Counted from the first letter of the stretch, positions 42,728 through 51,586 are shown. The stretch is DNA of 64,000 nucleotides from Pseudomonas sp. CCC3.1 (GCF_034347405.1 NZ_CP133778.1:2046001-2110000); one strand, 5' to 3'. Notes: generated from the letters alone by a model not told the origin. Numbers and translations: made by a program.

Positions 42728-42767
42728 CGCCTGGCTCTGCCAGGCGTTGGTGGCGCTCTGCGCCGCC
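42728..42767 (+). terminator. two tandem hairpins with TCT loops
   Basis: CGCCTGGC-TCT-GCCAGGCG (42728-42746, perfect 8-bp stem) is followed at once by GGTGGCGC-TCT-GCGCCGCC (42749-42767, one mismatch). There is no long T tract. They lie between the hydrolase and outer-membrane protein genes and could stabilise or partly end the upstream mRNA. Confidence 0.55.
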
Positions 42768-42810
42768 ATTTCACTGCCCTGTAACAACAATAATCACACA
42801 GGAGCTTCAT

Positions 42811-44148
42811 ATGGTTTCAATGACGCGTTTATCTCGAGCGCTCTTGGCGTTCGGCTTACCTTTGACCACCCACGTTGCGTTGGCTGGCTATACCTTTGAG
42901 GACGGCAACCTCAAAGGTGAGGTCAACTTCACCGCTGGCGGTGCGACCCTTTCCACCCGTAACGTCAACTTCGGCAGTGGCCGCGTCGATGCTCGCAGTG
43001 GAAAAAAAGAGGGTACGAAAATCGACTGGCAGGAGTTCTACATCAAGCCCGGCGTCAAGTTGGAATACGCCCTGCAACCAGACTTCAGCCTGCTGGCCGG
43101 TGGCTCGCTGGTAGCGGCGACCACCTTCGGCGATGGTGATGCCGGTGGCCTTACGCGCAGCTCCGATGGTGATGTTGCCACTGAGGAACTCTACGGCGGT
43201 TTCCGCGCCGGGGAATGGACGCTGACGGCCGGGCGGCAGAACTACATGATCGGTACTGGCTTCATCGTCATGGACGGCAACCTTGATCAGTTCAATGACG
43301 GAGCTTACTGGCTTGGCCCAAGAACGGCTTTCAAGGATTCGGCCATCCTGGCCTGGGATCATGGGGCACTGAAGACCCAGGCTTTCACCTTGCGAACCGA
43401 CGATGATCTGGGTGACTTTCGCATGACAGGCGCCAACCTGGATTACACCCTCGACGAGCAGGTGACGCTGGGCGCAATGGCGATGAGGGTCAATGCGCTG
43501 GGTCCCAAAGGCAGTACGGCTCCTCGATTCAGAGATGGCATGCCGGTGTACAACGTGAGGGCACTCAACGCCAAAGTGCCGGGGGTGCCGGCCCTGACGC
43601 TCAATGCCGAATACGCGCTGGAGAAGGGCAGCGGTGAGGGTGTCGATTACGATGCCAAGGCTTGGTATGGACAGGCGGAGTATGCCTTCAATACCTTGCC
43701 CCTGACGCCCGTCATCGGTTATCGCTACGCCAGCTTTTCCGGCGATGACAACCTCAGCGACAATCGCCAGAAAGCCTGGGATCCTCTGAGCAAAGGCTTC
43801 ATCGACTGGAGCACTTGGCTGGTAGGGGATATCGTCGGTAACTACCTGTTGTTCAACACCAACGAAAACGTTCAGCAGTTCTCGCTCAAAACCCACCTGA
43901 ATCCAACCGTGACCCTGGGGGCGATTCACTATCAGTTCTGGCTGGACGAGAAGAACTACATGGGCGCACCCGTCAGCGATCGACGGTTTGCCGATGAGAG
44001 CGTGATCTTTCTCGACTGGACCCCGACGCCGTCGCTCTATACGTCGCTGTCCTATAACTGGGTCAAGCCGCTGGCCGCAGCGAAGCAAGTGTTCGGCGAT
44101 AATCAGAAATTCAGCGCGCTGGAACTGTACTTCACCTACCGCTATTAA
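42811..44148 (+). CDS. outer-membrane beta-barrel (porin-like) protein
   Basis: A 445-residue predicted outer-membrane barrel. Signal peptide MTRLSRALLAFGLPLTTHVALA, then alternating amphipathic strands such as LKGEVNFTAGGATLST, EELYGGFRAGEWTLTAGRQNYM and FSALELYFTYRY, ending in an aromatic residue as outer-membrane proteins do. It is not a TonB receptor (no plug). It may be a channel of the porin or alginate-export type; I cannot name the family with certainty. CAGGAG lies 9 bases before the ATG. It is followed 39 bases later by the polyamine-binding protein gene, suggesting a joint uptake route. Confidence 0.75.
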   Translation: MVSMTRLSRALLAFGLPLTTHVALAGYTFEDGNLKGEVNFTAGGATLSTRNVNFGSGRVDARSGKKEGTKIDWQEFYIKPGVKLEYALQPDFSLLAGGSLVAATTFGDGDAGGLTRSSDGDVATEELYGGFRAGEWTLTAGRQNYMIGTGFIVMDGNLDQFNDGAYWLGPRTAFKDSAILAWDHGALKTQAFTLRTDDDLGDFRMTGANLDYTLDEQVTLGAMAMRVNALGPKGSTAPRFRDGMPVYNVRALNAKVPGVPALTLNAEYALEKGSGEGVDYDAKAWYGQAEYAFNTLPLTPVIGYRYASFSGDDNLSDNRQKAWDPLSKGFIDWSTWLVGDIVGNYLLFNTNENVQQFSLKTHLNPTVTLGAIHYQFWLDEKNYMGAPVSDRRFADESVIFLDWTPTPSLYTSLSYNWVKPLAAAKQVFGDNQKFSALELYFTYRY

Positions 44149-44187
44149 GTGTCGCGAGCCGCCGCGGCCGCGTAGGAGTGTTTCACC

Positions 44188-45291
44188 ATGAACAAGAATG
44201 TACGCAACACCCTGTTGTCCGTTGCGCTGTCATTGCTGACGACGGGCGTTTCCCTCGCGCAAGAGCGCACAGTGCGGATCTATAACTGGATCGAATACTT
44301 GCCACCGGAAATCCTCAAGAGCTTTCAGGAGGAAACCGGAATCCGTCCTATTTATGACGTGTTCGACAGCGTCGAGACCCTGCAGTCCAAGTTGCTCACC
44401 GGCAACTCTGGCTATGATGTGGTCTACCCCGGCAGCGCCAACCTGAGCCACTTGATCGCAGCAGGTGCCGTCCAGCCTCTGGACCGTAGCCAGTTGCCTA
44501 ACTGGCAGCATCTGGATCCGGAGTTCATGAAGACCCTGGAGGTGGCGGGCGACAGCGGTAACCGCTATGCGGCGCCCTACCTGTGGGGGACCACGCTGAT
44601 TGGCTACAACGTTGACAAGGTTCAGAAGATTCTCGGTGCCAATGTGCAGATGAACACATGGGACATGATCTTCAAGGAAGAAAACCTCTCCAAGCTGGCC
44701 AGTTGTGGTGTTGGCTTGCTGGATGCAGCCAACGAGATCGTGCCCATTGCTTTGCACTATCAGGGCCTTGACCCTAACAGCCAGAAACGCGAGGACTACC
44801 CGCAGGCTCAGGCGGCGATGATGAAAATTCGGCCTTACATCACCTACTTCAACTCGTCGCGCTACGGCATGGACCTGGCTAATGGTGACATTTGCGTCGC
44901 CGTGGGGTGGTCGGGTGGCGTGGCGCTGGCCAAACAACTGGCCGATGCGGCAGGCAAGGGGGTGAGGGTGGAAATGGCCTTGCCCAAGGAAGGTGCGCCG
45001 ATGTGGTCTGACGTGATGATGGTGCCGGTAAACGCCCCTAACACCAAAGAGGCCTATGAGTTCATCAATTACATCCTGCGCCCGGATGTGATTGCCCGGA
45101 TCAGTAACAAAATCGGCTACCCCAACCCGAACAAGGATGCCTTCGCACTGGTGAATGCCGACATCCGTAACAACCCCAACATGTATGTGCCGGACGAAGC
45201 GCGCAAAACACTGTTCGCTCTGCAGCCCATGCCGCCAGCCCTGGAGCGGATCCGCACGCGCATCTGGACCAGCATCAAGACCAATCGCTGA
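44188..45291 (+). CDS. polyamine-type periplasmic binding protein (PotF/SpuD-like), solitary
   Basis: A 367-residue periplasmic binding protein. Signal peptide LSVALSLLTTGVSLAQ, then the PotD/PotF marks RTVRIYNWIEYLPPEILKSFQEETGI, YDVVYPGSANLSHLI, APYLWGTTLIGYNVDK and ALPKEGAPMWSDVMMVP. The family binds putrescine, spermidine or related cations. Unlike pot or spu operons, no permease or ATPase genes adjoin, so it must share a transporter encoded elsewhere or act as a sensor. A hairpin without T tract (GCCCGG/CCGGGC, 45300-45320) follows the stop. Confidence 0.87.
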   Translation: MNKNVRNTLLSVALSLLTTGVSLAQERTVRIYNWIEYLPPEILKSFQEETGIRPIYDVFDSVETLQSKLLTGNSGYDVVYPGSANLSHLIAAGAVQPLDRSQLPNWQHLDPEFMKTLEVAGDSGNRYAAPYLWGTTLIGYNVDKVQKILGANVQMNTWDMIFKEENLSKLASCGVGLLDAANEIVPIALHYQGLDPNSQKREDYPQAQAAMMKIRPYITYFNSSRYGMDLANGDICVAVGWSGGVALAKQLADAAGKGVRVEMALPKEGAPMWSDVMMVPVNAPNTKEAYEFINYILRPDVIARISNKIGYPNPNKDAFALVNADIRNNPNMYVPDEARKTLFALQPMPPALERIRTRIWTSIKTNR

Positions 45292-45299
45292 TCATCGTG

Positions 45300-45320
45300 G
45301 CCCGGTACGTTGTGCCGGGC
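45300..45320 (+). terminator. hairpin after the polyamine-binding protein gene
   Basis: GCCCGG at 45300-45305 pairs with CCGGGC at 45315-45320 around a 9-base loop, 9 bases after the stop codon. There is no T tract, so its termination efficiency is uncertain. Confidence 0.45.
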
Positions 45321-45372
45321 TCGACAGGCGTGTGTGCTGTATGTGAGTCATTCCTGCGGCACCCAGCCCACC

Positions 45373-46326
45373 TCAACGCAAACTGGCGATGTCCAGTCTT
45401 TCAAGGGTTTGAGCATCCAGTCTCAGCTGCGTCGAACGCGCCAGGCTATTCAGTTGCTCCAGGTTGGTGGCGCTGGCAATGGCAGAGCCAATGCCAGGCT
45501 GGTGCATGACCCAGGCCAAGGCGATTTCCGCGGGTGAAACCTCCTGTTCCTGCGCCACCTGATGCAGAACGCGCAAAATTCGCATGCCGCGCTCATCGAA
45601 GTACTTTTCCAGATCCTCGCGGCGAGCGCTATGCGTCAGGTCAATCAGGCCCTTGTATTTGCCACTGAGAAAACCCGAGGCAAGGCTGAAATACGTCAGT
45701 ACCTCGCAGCCCTCGGCCACGGCAAAAGAACACAACTGCTGCTCGAAGTCATGGCGATCATAGAGGTTGTATTCCACCTGAAGGCAGGCGTAATGGGGCA
45801 AGGCGTGGTGATCGGCAGCGCGTTTAGCGGCGTGTAGATCATCCAGGGTGTAGTTGGATGCGCCGATCGAGCGCACTTTGCCGCAGGCCATCAACGTAGC
45901 GTAGGTCTCCAGAGTTTCCTCGTGGGTTGTTGAGGCATCCGGGTAGTGGGAGAAGTACAAATCGATGTAATCGGTTTGCAGTCGACGCAGCGAGTCATCT
46001 ACGGCTTGCAGGATCCGGCCTTTCGAAAGCCCTTGCTGCGCAGGTGAAAGCTCGGCGCCAACCTTGGTGATGATTTTTATCTCACTGCGCCGGTGGCTGT
46101 TCAGGCTCAACCATTTACCAATGATGGCTTCCGACTCGCCGCCGCGATTACCGGTGGCCCAGATCGAATAGGCGTCTGCGGTATCAATGGTGTTGATGCC
46201 GCGTTCAAACGCAGCGTCGAGTAGCCTGAGCGAATCGTGTTCGTTGACGGTCCAGCCAAAGACATTCCCACCCAGCACCAGGCGTGAACTCTCCATCGTT
46301 GAACTGCTCAGATCATCTTTTTTCAT
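45373..46326 (-). CDS. aldo/keto reductase
   Basis: A 317-residue NADPH-dependent aldo/keto reductase (Tas/YajO-like branch). The tetrad is visible: Asp and Tyr in INTIDTADAYSIW (about residues 45-52), Lys in IKIITKVGAEL (about 80), His in DLYFSHYPDAST (about 124). The cofactor region GSAIASATNLEQL is near residue 285. The family reduces aldehydes and ketones. It lies 89 bases downstream of the TetR gene on the same strand and may be regulated by it. The first ATG is used; the ribosome site is weak (GGCGGACC). Confidence 0.88.
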   Translation of the reverse strand: MKKDDLSSSTMESSRLVLGGNVFGWTVNEHDSLRLLDAAFERGINTIDTADAYSIWATGNRGGESEAIIGKWLSLNSHRRSEIKIITKVGAELSPAQQGLSKGRILQAVDDSLRRLQTDYIDLYFSHYPDASTTHEETLETYATLMACGKVRSIGASNYTLDDLHAAKRAADHHALPHYACLQVEYNLYDRHDFEQQLCSFAVAEGCEVLTYFSLASGFLSGKYKGLIDLTHSARREDLEKYFDERGMRILRVLHQVAQEQEVSPAEIALAWVMHQPGIGSAIASATNLEQLNSLARSTQLRLDAQTLERLDIASLR

Positions 46327-46415
46327 ACCGGTCCGCCGTTCGATTTAAAAATAGACCCTCTGGTTTTTGGCGTTCAACCAAACACCTTGCGAGGTGATTG
46401 CATTTGATTGTTTTC

Positions 46416-47027
46416 TCAGGCCCGCATGCCATAAAAGAGCAGCTCGGTGATTCGTCTTACCTGAGCGGAGTGGGACTCGATATCCAGTTGCTCCTGGTTG
46501 ACCAATCTGAACAATTGCAGGTGTGAATAGTCGTTCAACAAGAACGCGGCCAAGTCGACGTTGAGGTCGGCGCGGAGTTTGCCAGCCTGCTGCAATTCTC
46601 TCAGTAACCCACTGATTTCAGCCCTGAGCACATCGTTCATGGCGCGATAGCCTTCGGGCAGTTCATTGTCGCCGCCAAACAGAATCAGCGGCAGCAGTTC
46701 ACGCCAGAGGCTGGGGTGCATGACTTCCATTGCGTAACCGGTCAACCGGCGCTCCAGGTAGCACATCGCGTCGACCGGGTCCTCAATCTCGAAGATCTGG
46801 CTGCGGGTATCTTTGAGTGCACGCTGGTCGGCGTCGTGCAGGATTTCCAGAATGATTTCCTGCTTGTTACCAAAATACTTGAACACGGTGGGCGCCGAGA
46901 CCCCGGCCTGGTTGGCGATCTGTTCGATGGTGGTGCTTTGGAAACCCTGGCGCTCAAACAGTTCGATCGCTGCCTTGCTGATGGCTTGGCGTCGTTCGAC
47001 TTTCTGACGTTCACGTAGTCCGCTCAC
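46416..47027 (-). CDS. TetR-family transcriptional regulator
   Basis: A 203-residue TetR regulator. The N-terminal DNA-binding domain reads RQAISKAAIELFERQGFQSTTIEQIANQAGVSAPTVFKYFGNKQEIILEIL (residues about 13-62), with the helix-turn-helix in GVSAPTVFKYF. The C-terminal ligand domain is unclassified. The start is GTG (47027), preceded by AAGGAC; there is no ATG candidate keeping the whole domain. It probably controls itself and the aldo/keto reductase gene downstream. Confidence 0.9.
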   Translation of the reverse strand: MSGLRERQKVERRQAISKAAIELFERQGFQSTTIEQIANQAGVSAPTVFKYFGNKQEIILEILHDADQRALKDTRSQIFEIEDPVDAMCYLERRLTGYAMEVMHPSLWRELLPLILFGGDNELPEGYRAMNDVLRAEISGLLRELQQAGKLRADLNVDLAAFLLNDYSHLQLFRLVNQEQLDIESHSAQVRRITELLFYGMRA

Positions 47028-47111
47028 GGGAGGTCCTTGTTGCTGTGAAAAAGGGAGCCAGATTTAGCCCAAACATCCATGCAAAATACTTAGTCGAGTA
47101 AAACTTTTAAA

Positions 47112-47130
47112 GCACTAATTTTTGTAGTGC
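47112..47130. promoter_or_regulatory. dyad GCACTA-N7-TAGTGC
   Basis: GCACTA (47112-47117) and TAGTGC (47125-47130) form a perfect 6-bp dyad between the sigma-54 activator's 3' end and the TetR start. It may be the TetR operator. On the minus strand it is followed by TTTAAAAGTTTTAC, so it could also serve as the terminator of the activator gene. The rest of the 47028-47204 gap shows nothing clear. Confidence 0.5.
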
Positions 47131-47204
47131 GCTCTTTCGCAGGAAAGCATGACTTGGGAGACGGAGTTTGCGGTGAAGCGTTCGGCGGCCTTACCCCCGA
47201 ACGC

Positions 47205-48980
47205 CTACTCTAGCGATGACTGTTGGTACTTCTTCAGCCGATAGGCAAATTGCGCCCGACTCAACCCCAGCAGTCGGGCAGCCGCAGCCAAATTGCCTTC
47301 GCTCTTTTGCAGTGCTTCGTCGATCAAGCGCGACTCCAGGCCGTCAATGGAGAAGCCTTGTTCAAGCTGGGTCAAGGTTTCCAGCAAGTCCGGGCGACGC
47401 TGTGCACTGTCGGGGTTGCGGTCGATTGTGGCGAGGCTGCCCTTGTCGTCCAGAGAGTACAATTCCTGGGGTATTGGTTCGTTGCGAAACAGGTGGATCA
47501 GGTCGATGGCTTGACCATCCTCGCTGGCGATCAGGCCGCGCTCTATCAGGTTCTGCAGTTCTCGCACGTTTCCGGGGAAGTCGTAGCGCAGCAATGCTTT
47601 GAGCGCGCGCATGGTCAGCCCGGCCGGTTTGCGCGCGTAGTCCTGGCAGAAGCGCCGCAGGAACGCATTGACCAATAACGGGATGTCGTCGCGTCGTTCA
47701 CGCAGTGGCGGCAGGGTGATGGGGAAGACGTTCAAGCGGTAGAACAGGTCCTCTCGGAAGTCTCCAGCGGCTACCGCTTTGCGCAAATCGACGTTGGTTG
47801 CCGCCACCACCCGCACATCGACCTTTATTGGCTGAGCACCGCCCACTCGCTCTATCTCGCGCTCCTGTAAGGCCCGCAGTAGCTTGCCTTGGCCGGGCAG
47901 GCTGAGGCTGGCGATCTCATCGAGAAACAAGGTGCCGCCGTGGGCCCGCTCGAAGCGCCCTGGGCGCGAATGGGTTGCCCCGGTATAGGCGCCGCGCTCG
48001 ACACCGAACAGTTCAGCCTCAATCAAATTGTCCGGGATCGCGGCACAGTTGAGGGCCACGAAGGGCGCTTGATGGCGTGGGCTGTACTGATGGAGTTGGC
48101 GTGCAAATAGCTCCTTCCCGGCCCCGGATTCACCGCTGAACAATACCGTGGCGGGGGTAGGCGCAACACGCTGCAAGGCAAGGGTGGCTGCGTTAAAAGC
48201 GGCGCTGGCGCCGATAGGTTTTAGCTCGCCCGGCATTTCCCACCTGTCATCGGGGGCCGGTGCTGGTGCCGGACGCTGCCTGGGCGTGACGCTGGATGGC
48301 GAGGCGGTGAGATAACTCAGGTCTTGTTCAACATTGCCCCATTGTTCGGCGGTCTTGCCGACGACACGGCAGGTCTCGTGCCCCATGCCCCGGCATTCGA
48401 TTTCACGGAAGATCACCATGCGGCCGAACAGCCCGCTGACATAACCGATGGCATAGCCAAGTTCGGTCCAACATACCGGGTCCTGGCCGATTCCGTAGGC
48501 GGCGATATGCTCGTCGGCCTCGCAGGAGTGATGCCAGAGAAATTCACCTTCGTAGAAGCCGGAGTCTGCGTCGAACTTGAAGTGCAGGGGCTCGACCTTG
48601 GTCATGCCTTCGAGGGTATGCAGGCGAGTGCCAGCAGAGAAAATCGCCGCTGCATCAGCGTCCGGCCAACGCTCGCGGATCAGCCGCGCATCGCGTGCCC
48701 CAGACAGGTAGCCGGTGCGGGTAAACAGCCCACGGGTCTGTTCCAGGCCTTGGCGGTCAATGATTTCGCGCCGCAGTGCGCCGAAGGATGAGCTGTGCAA
48801 CAGCAGCATGCGCTGATCGTTGAGCCAGATGCGTCCGTCGACAGGGGAAAAAAACAGGCATTCGGTCAACTCGGCCAGGGTCGGTGAGTTGCCATCGGCC
48901 AGTTGGGTACTGTCCCCACGGGGCGAGAAATGCGCTTCGCGCAGTGCGAGACTCTGCAACAGCAAGTGGGGGTTAATCAT
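47205..48980 (-). CDS. sigma-54-dependent activator of the XylR/DmpR type
   Basis: A 591-residue enhancer-binding protein in XylR/DmpR architecture. Residues about 10-110 are the XylR_N sensory domain (LTECLFFSPVDGRIWLNDQRMLLLHSSSFGALRREII). Residues about 135-205 are the V4R (4-vinyl reductase-like) part (LHFKFDADSGFYEGEFLWHHSCEADEH...). The AAA+ domain (about 290-510) has Walker A GESGAGKE, the sigma-54 contact loop GAYTGA and LFLDEIASLSL. The C-terminus is a Fis-type helix-turn-helix (NLAAAARLLGLSRAQFAYRLKKY). Such proteins bind aromatic effectors directly. The start at 48980 follows CAGGGG. Divergent genes downstream of sigma-54 promoters at 49171 and 58475 are its likely targets. Confidence 0.93.
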   Translation of the reverse strand: MINPHLLLQSLALREAHFSPRGDSTQLADGNSPTLAELTECLFFSPVDGRIWLNDQRMLLLHSSSFGALRREIIDRQGLEQTRGLFTRTGYLSGARDARLIRERWPDADAAAIFSAGTRLHTLEGMTKVEPLHFKFDADSGFYEGEFLWHHSCEADEHIAAYGIGQDPVCWTELGYAIGYVSGLFGRMVIFREIECRGMGHETCRVVGKTAEQWGNVEQDLSYLTASPSSVTPRQRPAPAPAPDDRWEMPGELKPIGASAAFNAATLALQRVAPTPATVLFSGESGAGKELFARQLHQYSPRHQAPFVALNCAAIPDNLIEAELFGVERGAYTGATHSRPGRFERAHGGTLFLDEIASLSLPGQGKLLRALQEREIERVGGAQPIKVDVRVVAATNVDLRKAVAAGDFREDLFYRLNVFPITLPPLRERRDDIPLLVNAFLRRFCQDYARKPAGLTMRALKALLRYDFPGNVRELQNLIERGLIASEDGQAIDLIHLFRNEPIPQELYSLDDKGSLATIDRNPDSAQRRPDLLETLTQLEQGFSIDGLESRLIDEALQKSEGNLAAAARLLGLSRAQFAYRLKKYQQSSLE

Positions 48981-49170
48981 GGTATGCCCCTGATGCAATG
49001 GATGGTCTAAATGAGTAACTTGATTAATAGTTATTAAACATAACTTTATCATTTGAACAAGTGACCTGATGCTGGCCGAGCGCAGAGGCCATTGCGCGAT
49101 CGTTGAGTACTCGTCTTTAACCCTCAAGCCAGAGCCTTTTCCATCTAAATAACGGACGCACTCAAGAAGA
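48981..49170. promoter_or_regulatory. divergent regulatory region of the sigma-54 activator and aldehyde dehydrogenase genes
   Basis: Gap between the activator start (48980) and the sigma-54 promoter. An AT-rich stretch (49019-49066) contains TTGATTAATAGTTATTAAA and TTATCATTTGAACAAGTGA. These resemble the TTGAnCAA-type half sites used by XylR/DmpR activators, about 110-150 bases upstream of the -24/-12 element, the usual distance for an upstream activating sequence. The match is loose and only a candidate. Confidence 0.4.
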
Positions 49171-49186
49171 CGGCACAGCCCTTGCT
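49171..49186 (+). promoter_or_regulatory. sigma-54 (-24/-12) promoter for the aldehyde dehydrogenase operon
   Basis: CGGCACAGCCCTTGCT matches the sigma-54 consensus TGGCACGnnnnTTGCW: GG at 49172-49173, exactly ten bases, then GC at 49184-49185, with GGCAC and TTGCT intact. It lies 85 bases before the ATG at 49271 and is divergent from the sigma-54 activator gene. Confidence 0.82.
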
Positions 49187-49270
49187 CTAGTGCTTTGACG
49201 ACGCAGACGATTCCAGCACTTGAGCAAGGTGTCGTCGGGCGATAACAAGCACAAGAGCCGGGAGGCCCAA

Positions 49271-50746
49271 ATGTCGGTGAGTGAACCTTCTGATTTTCTG
49301 CGGGACGAGTTGTGGTGCGAGCGCATCTTCAACGGTGATTGGGTACGCCCATTGGGCGGCAGTAATAGCGTACGAGAGCCAGCTACCGGCGAGGTGCTGA
49401 CGGTCTCCGGCTTGGCTGATGCTGCGGATATTGCGTTTGCCAGTCTCAACGCTTCCCGAGTACAGCCGGGCTGGGCGGCATTAGGCCCGCGCGAGCGGGC
49501 CGAGATCTTCCGCAAAGCCGCAGCATTGGCTCAGCAACACTTTGCCGAACTGGCGCTGTACATCGCACGGGAAAGCGGCAGCAGTCTGTTCAAGGGGGAG
49601 CATGAGGTCCGTGAGGCGATTGTCTTGTTGCATCAGGCGGCAGGCCTGCTGTCTCAGTCTCACGGCCTGGTTCTTCCGAGCGAGGCGGGGCGCTTGTCTT
49701 ATGCACGTCGGCTGCCCCATGGCGTGGTTGGGGTGATATCTCCGTTCAACTTTCCTCTGGTGCTCTCCTTGCGCTCGGTTGCCCCCGCATTAGCGGCCGG
49801 CAATGCCGTAGTGCTCAAGCCAGATCCACAGACGCCGGTCAGTGGTGGCTTCATCATCGCCCGGTTATTTGAGGAGGCCGGGCTGCCCAAAGGGTTGTTG
49901 CAGGTTTTACCGGGTGCAGCGGTGGCTGGCGAGGCGCTGTGCCGCGACCCGCATGTACGGATGATTGCGTTCACCGGCTCAACCGCAGCGGGCCGCAAAG
50001 TCGCAGAGGTGGCCGGGCGACATCTGAAAAAAGTGGCCCTGGAGTTGGGCGGCAAGAACTCGCTGATCGTGCTCGAAGACGCCGACCTTGAACGGGCGGC
50101 CAGCAACGCCGCGTGGGGGGCTTGGTTGCATCAGGGGCAAATTTGCATGGCCACCGGACGCATCCTGGCCCATGAGTCAATCGCCGAAGAACTGGTGCGC
50201 AGGCTTGCAGAGAAAGCGCGCGCAATCACCGTCGGCAATGCCGCGCGTGGTGAAGCAGTGCTGGGCCCTCTGATCAACAAACACCAGTTGCAGCGCGTGC
50301 ATGAAATCGTCACTGAGAGTGTCAGGGCCGGGGCAACGCTGGAAGCCGGCGGCGAGTTTGAACAGCTCTTCTATCAACCTACGGTCCTTTCTGGCGTGCG
50401 TCCGGGGATGCGTGCGTTCGACGAGGAAATCTTCGGTCCAGTCGCCACGGTGGTGAGTTTTACCAACGACGAGGATGCCATCGAGTTGGCCAATCGTACC
50501 GAGTATGGCTTGTCCGCGGGGATCATCTCGCCTTCGGTCGGGCGTGCGATGGCGATCGGCGAGCGCCTCAATTGCGGTCTGCTGCATATCAACGATCAGA
50601 CAGTGGCTGATGAGTGCATCAATCCATTTGGTGGGCGTGGCAGTTCGGGAAATGCCGGCAGCGTTGGCGGCCCGGCGGACTGGGACGAATACACACAATG
50701 GCAGTGGGTGACGATCAAGGACACCGCGCCGCGCTACCCGTTCTAA
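49271..50746 (+). CDS. aldehyde dehydrogenase, benzaldehyde dehydrogenase (XylC)-like
   Basis: A 491-residue NAD(P)-dependent aldehyde dehydrogenase. The catalytic Cys292 is in HQGQICMATGRI and the general base Glu258 in ALELGGKNSLIVLEDADL. The cofactor region has VISPFNFPLVLSLRSVAPALAAGN and IAFTGSTAAGRKVAEVAG. The Cys-flanking residues and LELGGKNSLIVL resemble aromatic aldehyde dehydrogenases such as XylC, vanillin and coniferyl aldehyde dehydrogenases. The start at 49271 has GGGAGG upstream; a TTG 51 bases earlier is less likely. It follows the sigma-54 promoter and precedes an alcohol dehydrogenase-like SDR, so the pair could convert an alcohol to an acid. Confidence 0.92.
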   Translation: MSVSEPSDFLRDELWCERIFNGDWVRPLGGSNSVREPATGEVLTVSGLADAADIAFASLNASRVQPGWAALGPRERAEIFRKAAALAQQHFAELALYIARESGSSLFKGEHEVREAIVLLHQAAGLLSQSHGLVLPSEAGRLSYARRLPHGVVGVISPFNFPLVLSLRSVAPALAAGNAVVLKPDPQTPVSGGFIIARLFEEAGLPKGLLQVLPGAAVAGEALCRDPHVRMIAFTGSTAAGRKVAEVAGRHLKKVALELGGKNSLIVLEDADLERAASNAAWGAWLHQGQICMATGRILAHESIAEELVRRLAEKARAITVGNAARGEAVLGPLINKHQLQRVHEIVTESVRAGATLEAGGEFEQLFYQPTVLSGVRPGMRAFDEEIFGPVATVVSFTNDEDAIELANRTEYGLSAGIISPSVGRAMAIGERLNCGLLHINDQTVADECINPFGGRGSSGNAGSVGGPADWDEYTQWQWVTIKDTAPRYPF

Positions 50747-50813
50747 CGGGAGCAGGCCTTAGCGTGTGCTGGGTCAGCCGGTTGAATACACAACAATAAT
50801 AAGAGGACACACT

Positions 50814-51581
50814 ATGAAACTCGACAACAAGATCGTGCTGGTGACCGGGGTTTCCTCGGGTATCGGTGCAGCCACTGCAAGTCTGCTGCGTTTTCACGGT
50901 GCGCACGTGATAGGCATAGACCTAAAGGCCCCGAACATGACCCTGGACGGCTTTGTCCAAGGTGACCTGAGCAGTGCCGAGCGTATCGACCGGCTGTTGC
51001 CGCAATTGCCGACACGGATCGACAGTCTGTGCAACATCGCCGGGGTCCCGGGCACTGCAAATCCGCTATTGCTGGCACAGGTCAATTACCTGGGGGTGCG
51101 CCACCTGAGCAGTGCGTTACTGCCACGCCTCTCGGCTGGCGGCAGCATCGTCAATGTTGCCTCAATCCTCGGCGCCGAGTGGCCACAACGCCTGGATCTG
51201 CACAAGGCGCTGGCGCGCATCGAAGGTTTTGCCACCGCGCAAGACTGGTTGGCCGAGCACCCGGTCCCCGCCGAGACCTGCTACCAGTATTTCAAGGAAG
51301 CCTTGATCGTTTGGAATTACCTCCAGGCCCAGCCTTGGTTTATGGAACATTCCGTGCGCATGAACAGTGTGGCGCCAGGCCCCGTTTTCACGCCCATCCT
51401 CAGCGACTTTGTCAGCATGCTCGGTGAGTCCCGAGTCCAGGCTGATGCCCATCGCATAAAACGCCCCGGTTATGCCGATGAGGTGGCGGCGGTTATTGCT
51501 TTCTTGTGTGCCGACGAGTCGCGCTGGATCAACGGCGTCAACCTGGCAGTCGATGGCGGATTGGCCTCCACCTACATCTAA
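50814..51581 (+). CDS. SDR family, coniferyl-alcohol dehydrogenase-like
   Basis: A 255-residue short-chain dehydrogenase resembling CalA (coniferyl alcohol dehydrogenase) and 3-alpha-hydroxysteroid dehydrogenase. NAD motif TGVSSGIG at residue 12; short middle with DSLCNIAGVPGT; Ser in IVNVASILG; active-site YQYFKEAL (YxxxK) about residue 157; SVAPGPVFTPIL; C-terminal INGVNLAVDGGLAS. The unusual insertion between Ser and Tyr (about residues 125-155, KALARIEGFATAQDWLAEHP) is typical of this subgroup. AGAGGA precedes the ATG. It most likely oxidises the alcohol whose aldehyde is used by the upstream dehydrogenase. Confidence 0.9.
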   Translation: MKLDNKIVLVTGVSSGIGAATASLLRFHGAHVIGIDLKAPNMTLDGFVQGDLSSAERIDRLLPQLPTRIDSLCNIAGVPGTANPLLLAQVNYLGVRHLSSALLPRLSAGGSIVNVASILGAEWPQRLDLHKALARIEGFATAQDWLAEHPVPAETCYQYFKEALIVWNYLQAQPWFMEHSVRMNSVAPGPVFTPILSDFVSMLGESRVQADAHRIKRPGYADEVAAVIAFLCADESRWINGVNLAVDGGLASTYI

Positions 51582-51586
51582 AGCTA

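Noticed and set aside
42856..44088. Long minus-strand open frame (410 codons) opposite the outer-membrane protein gene
   Set aside because: Shadow frame of a GC-rich gene; the plus-strand reading has signal peptide, ribosome site and barrel pattern.
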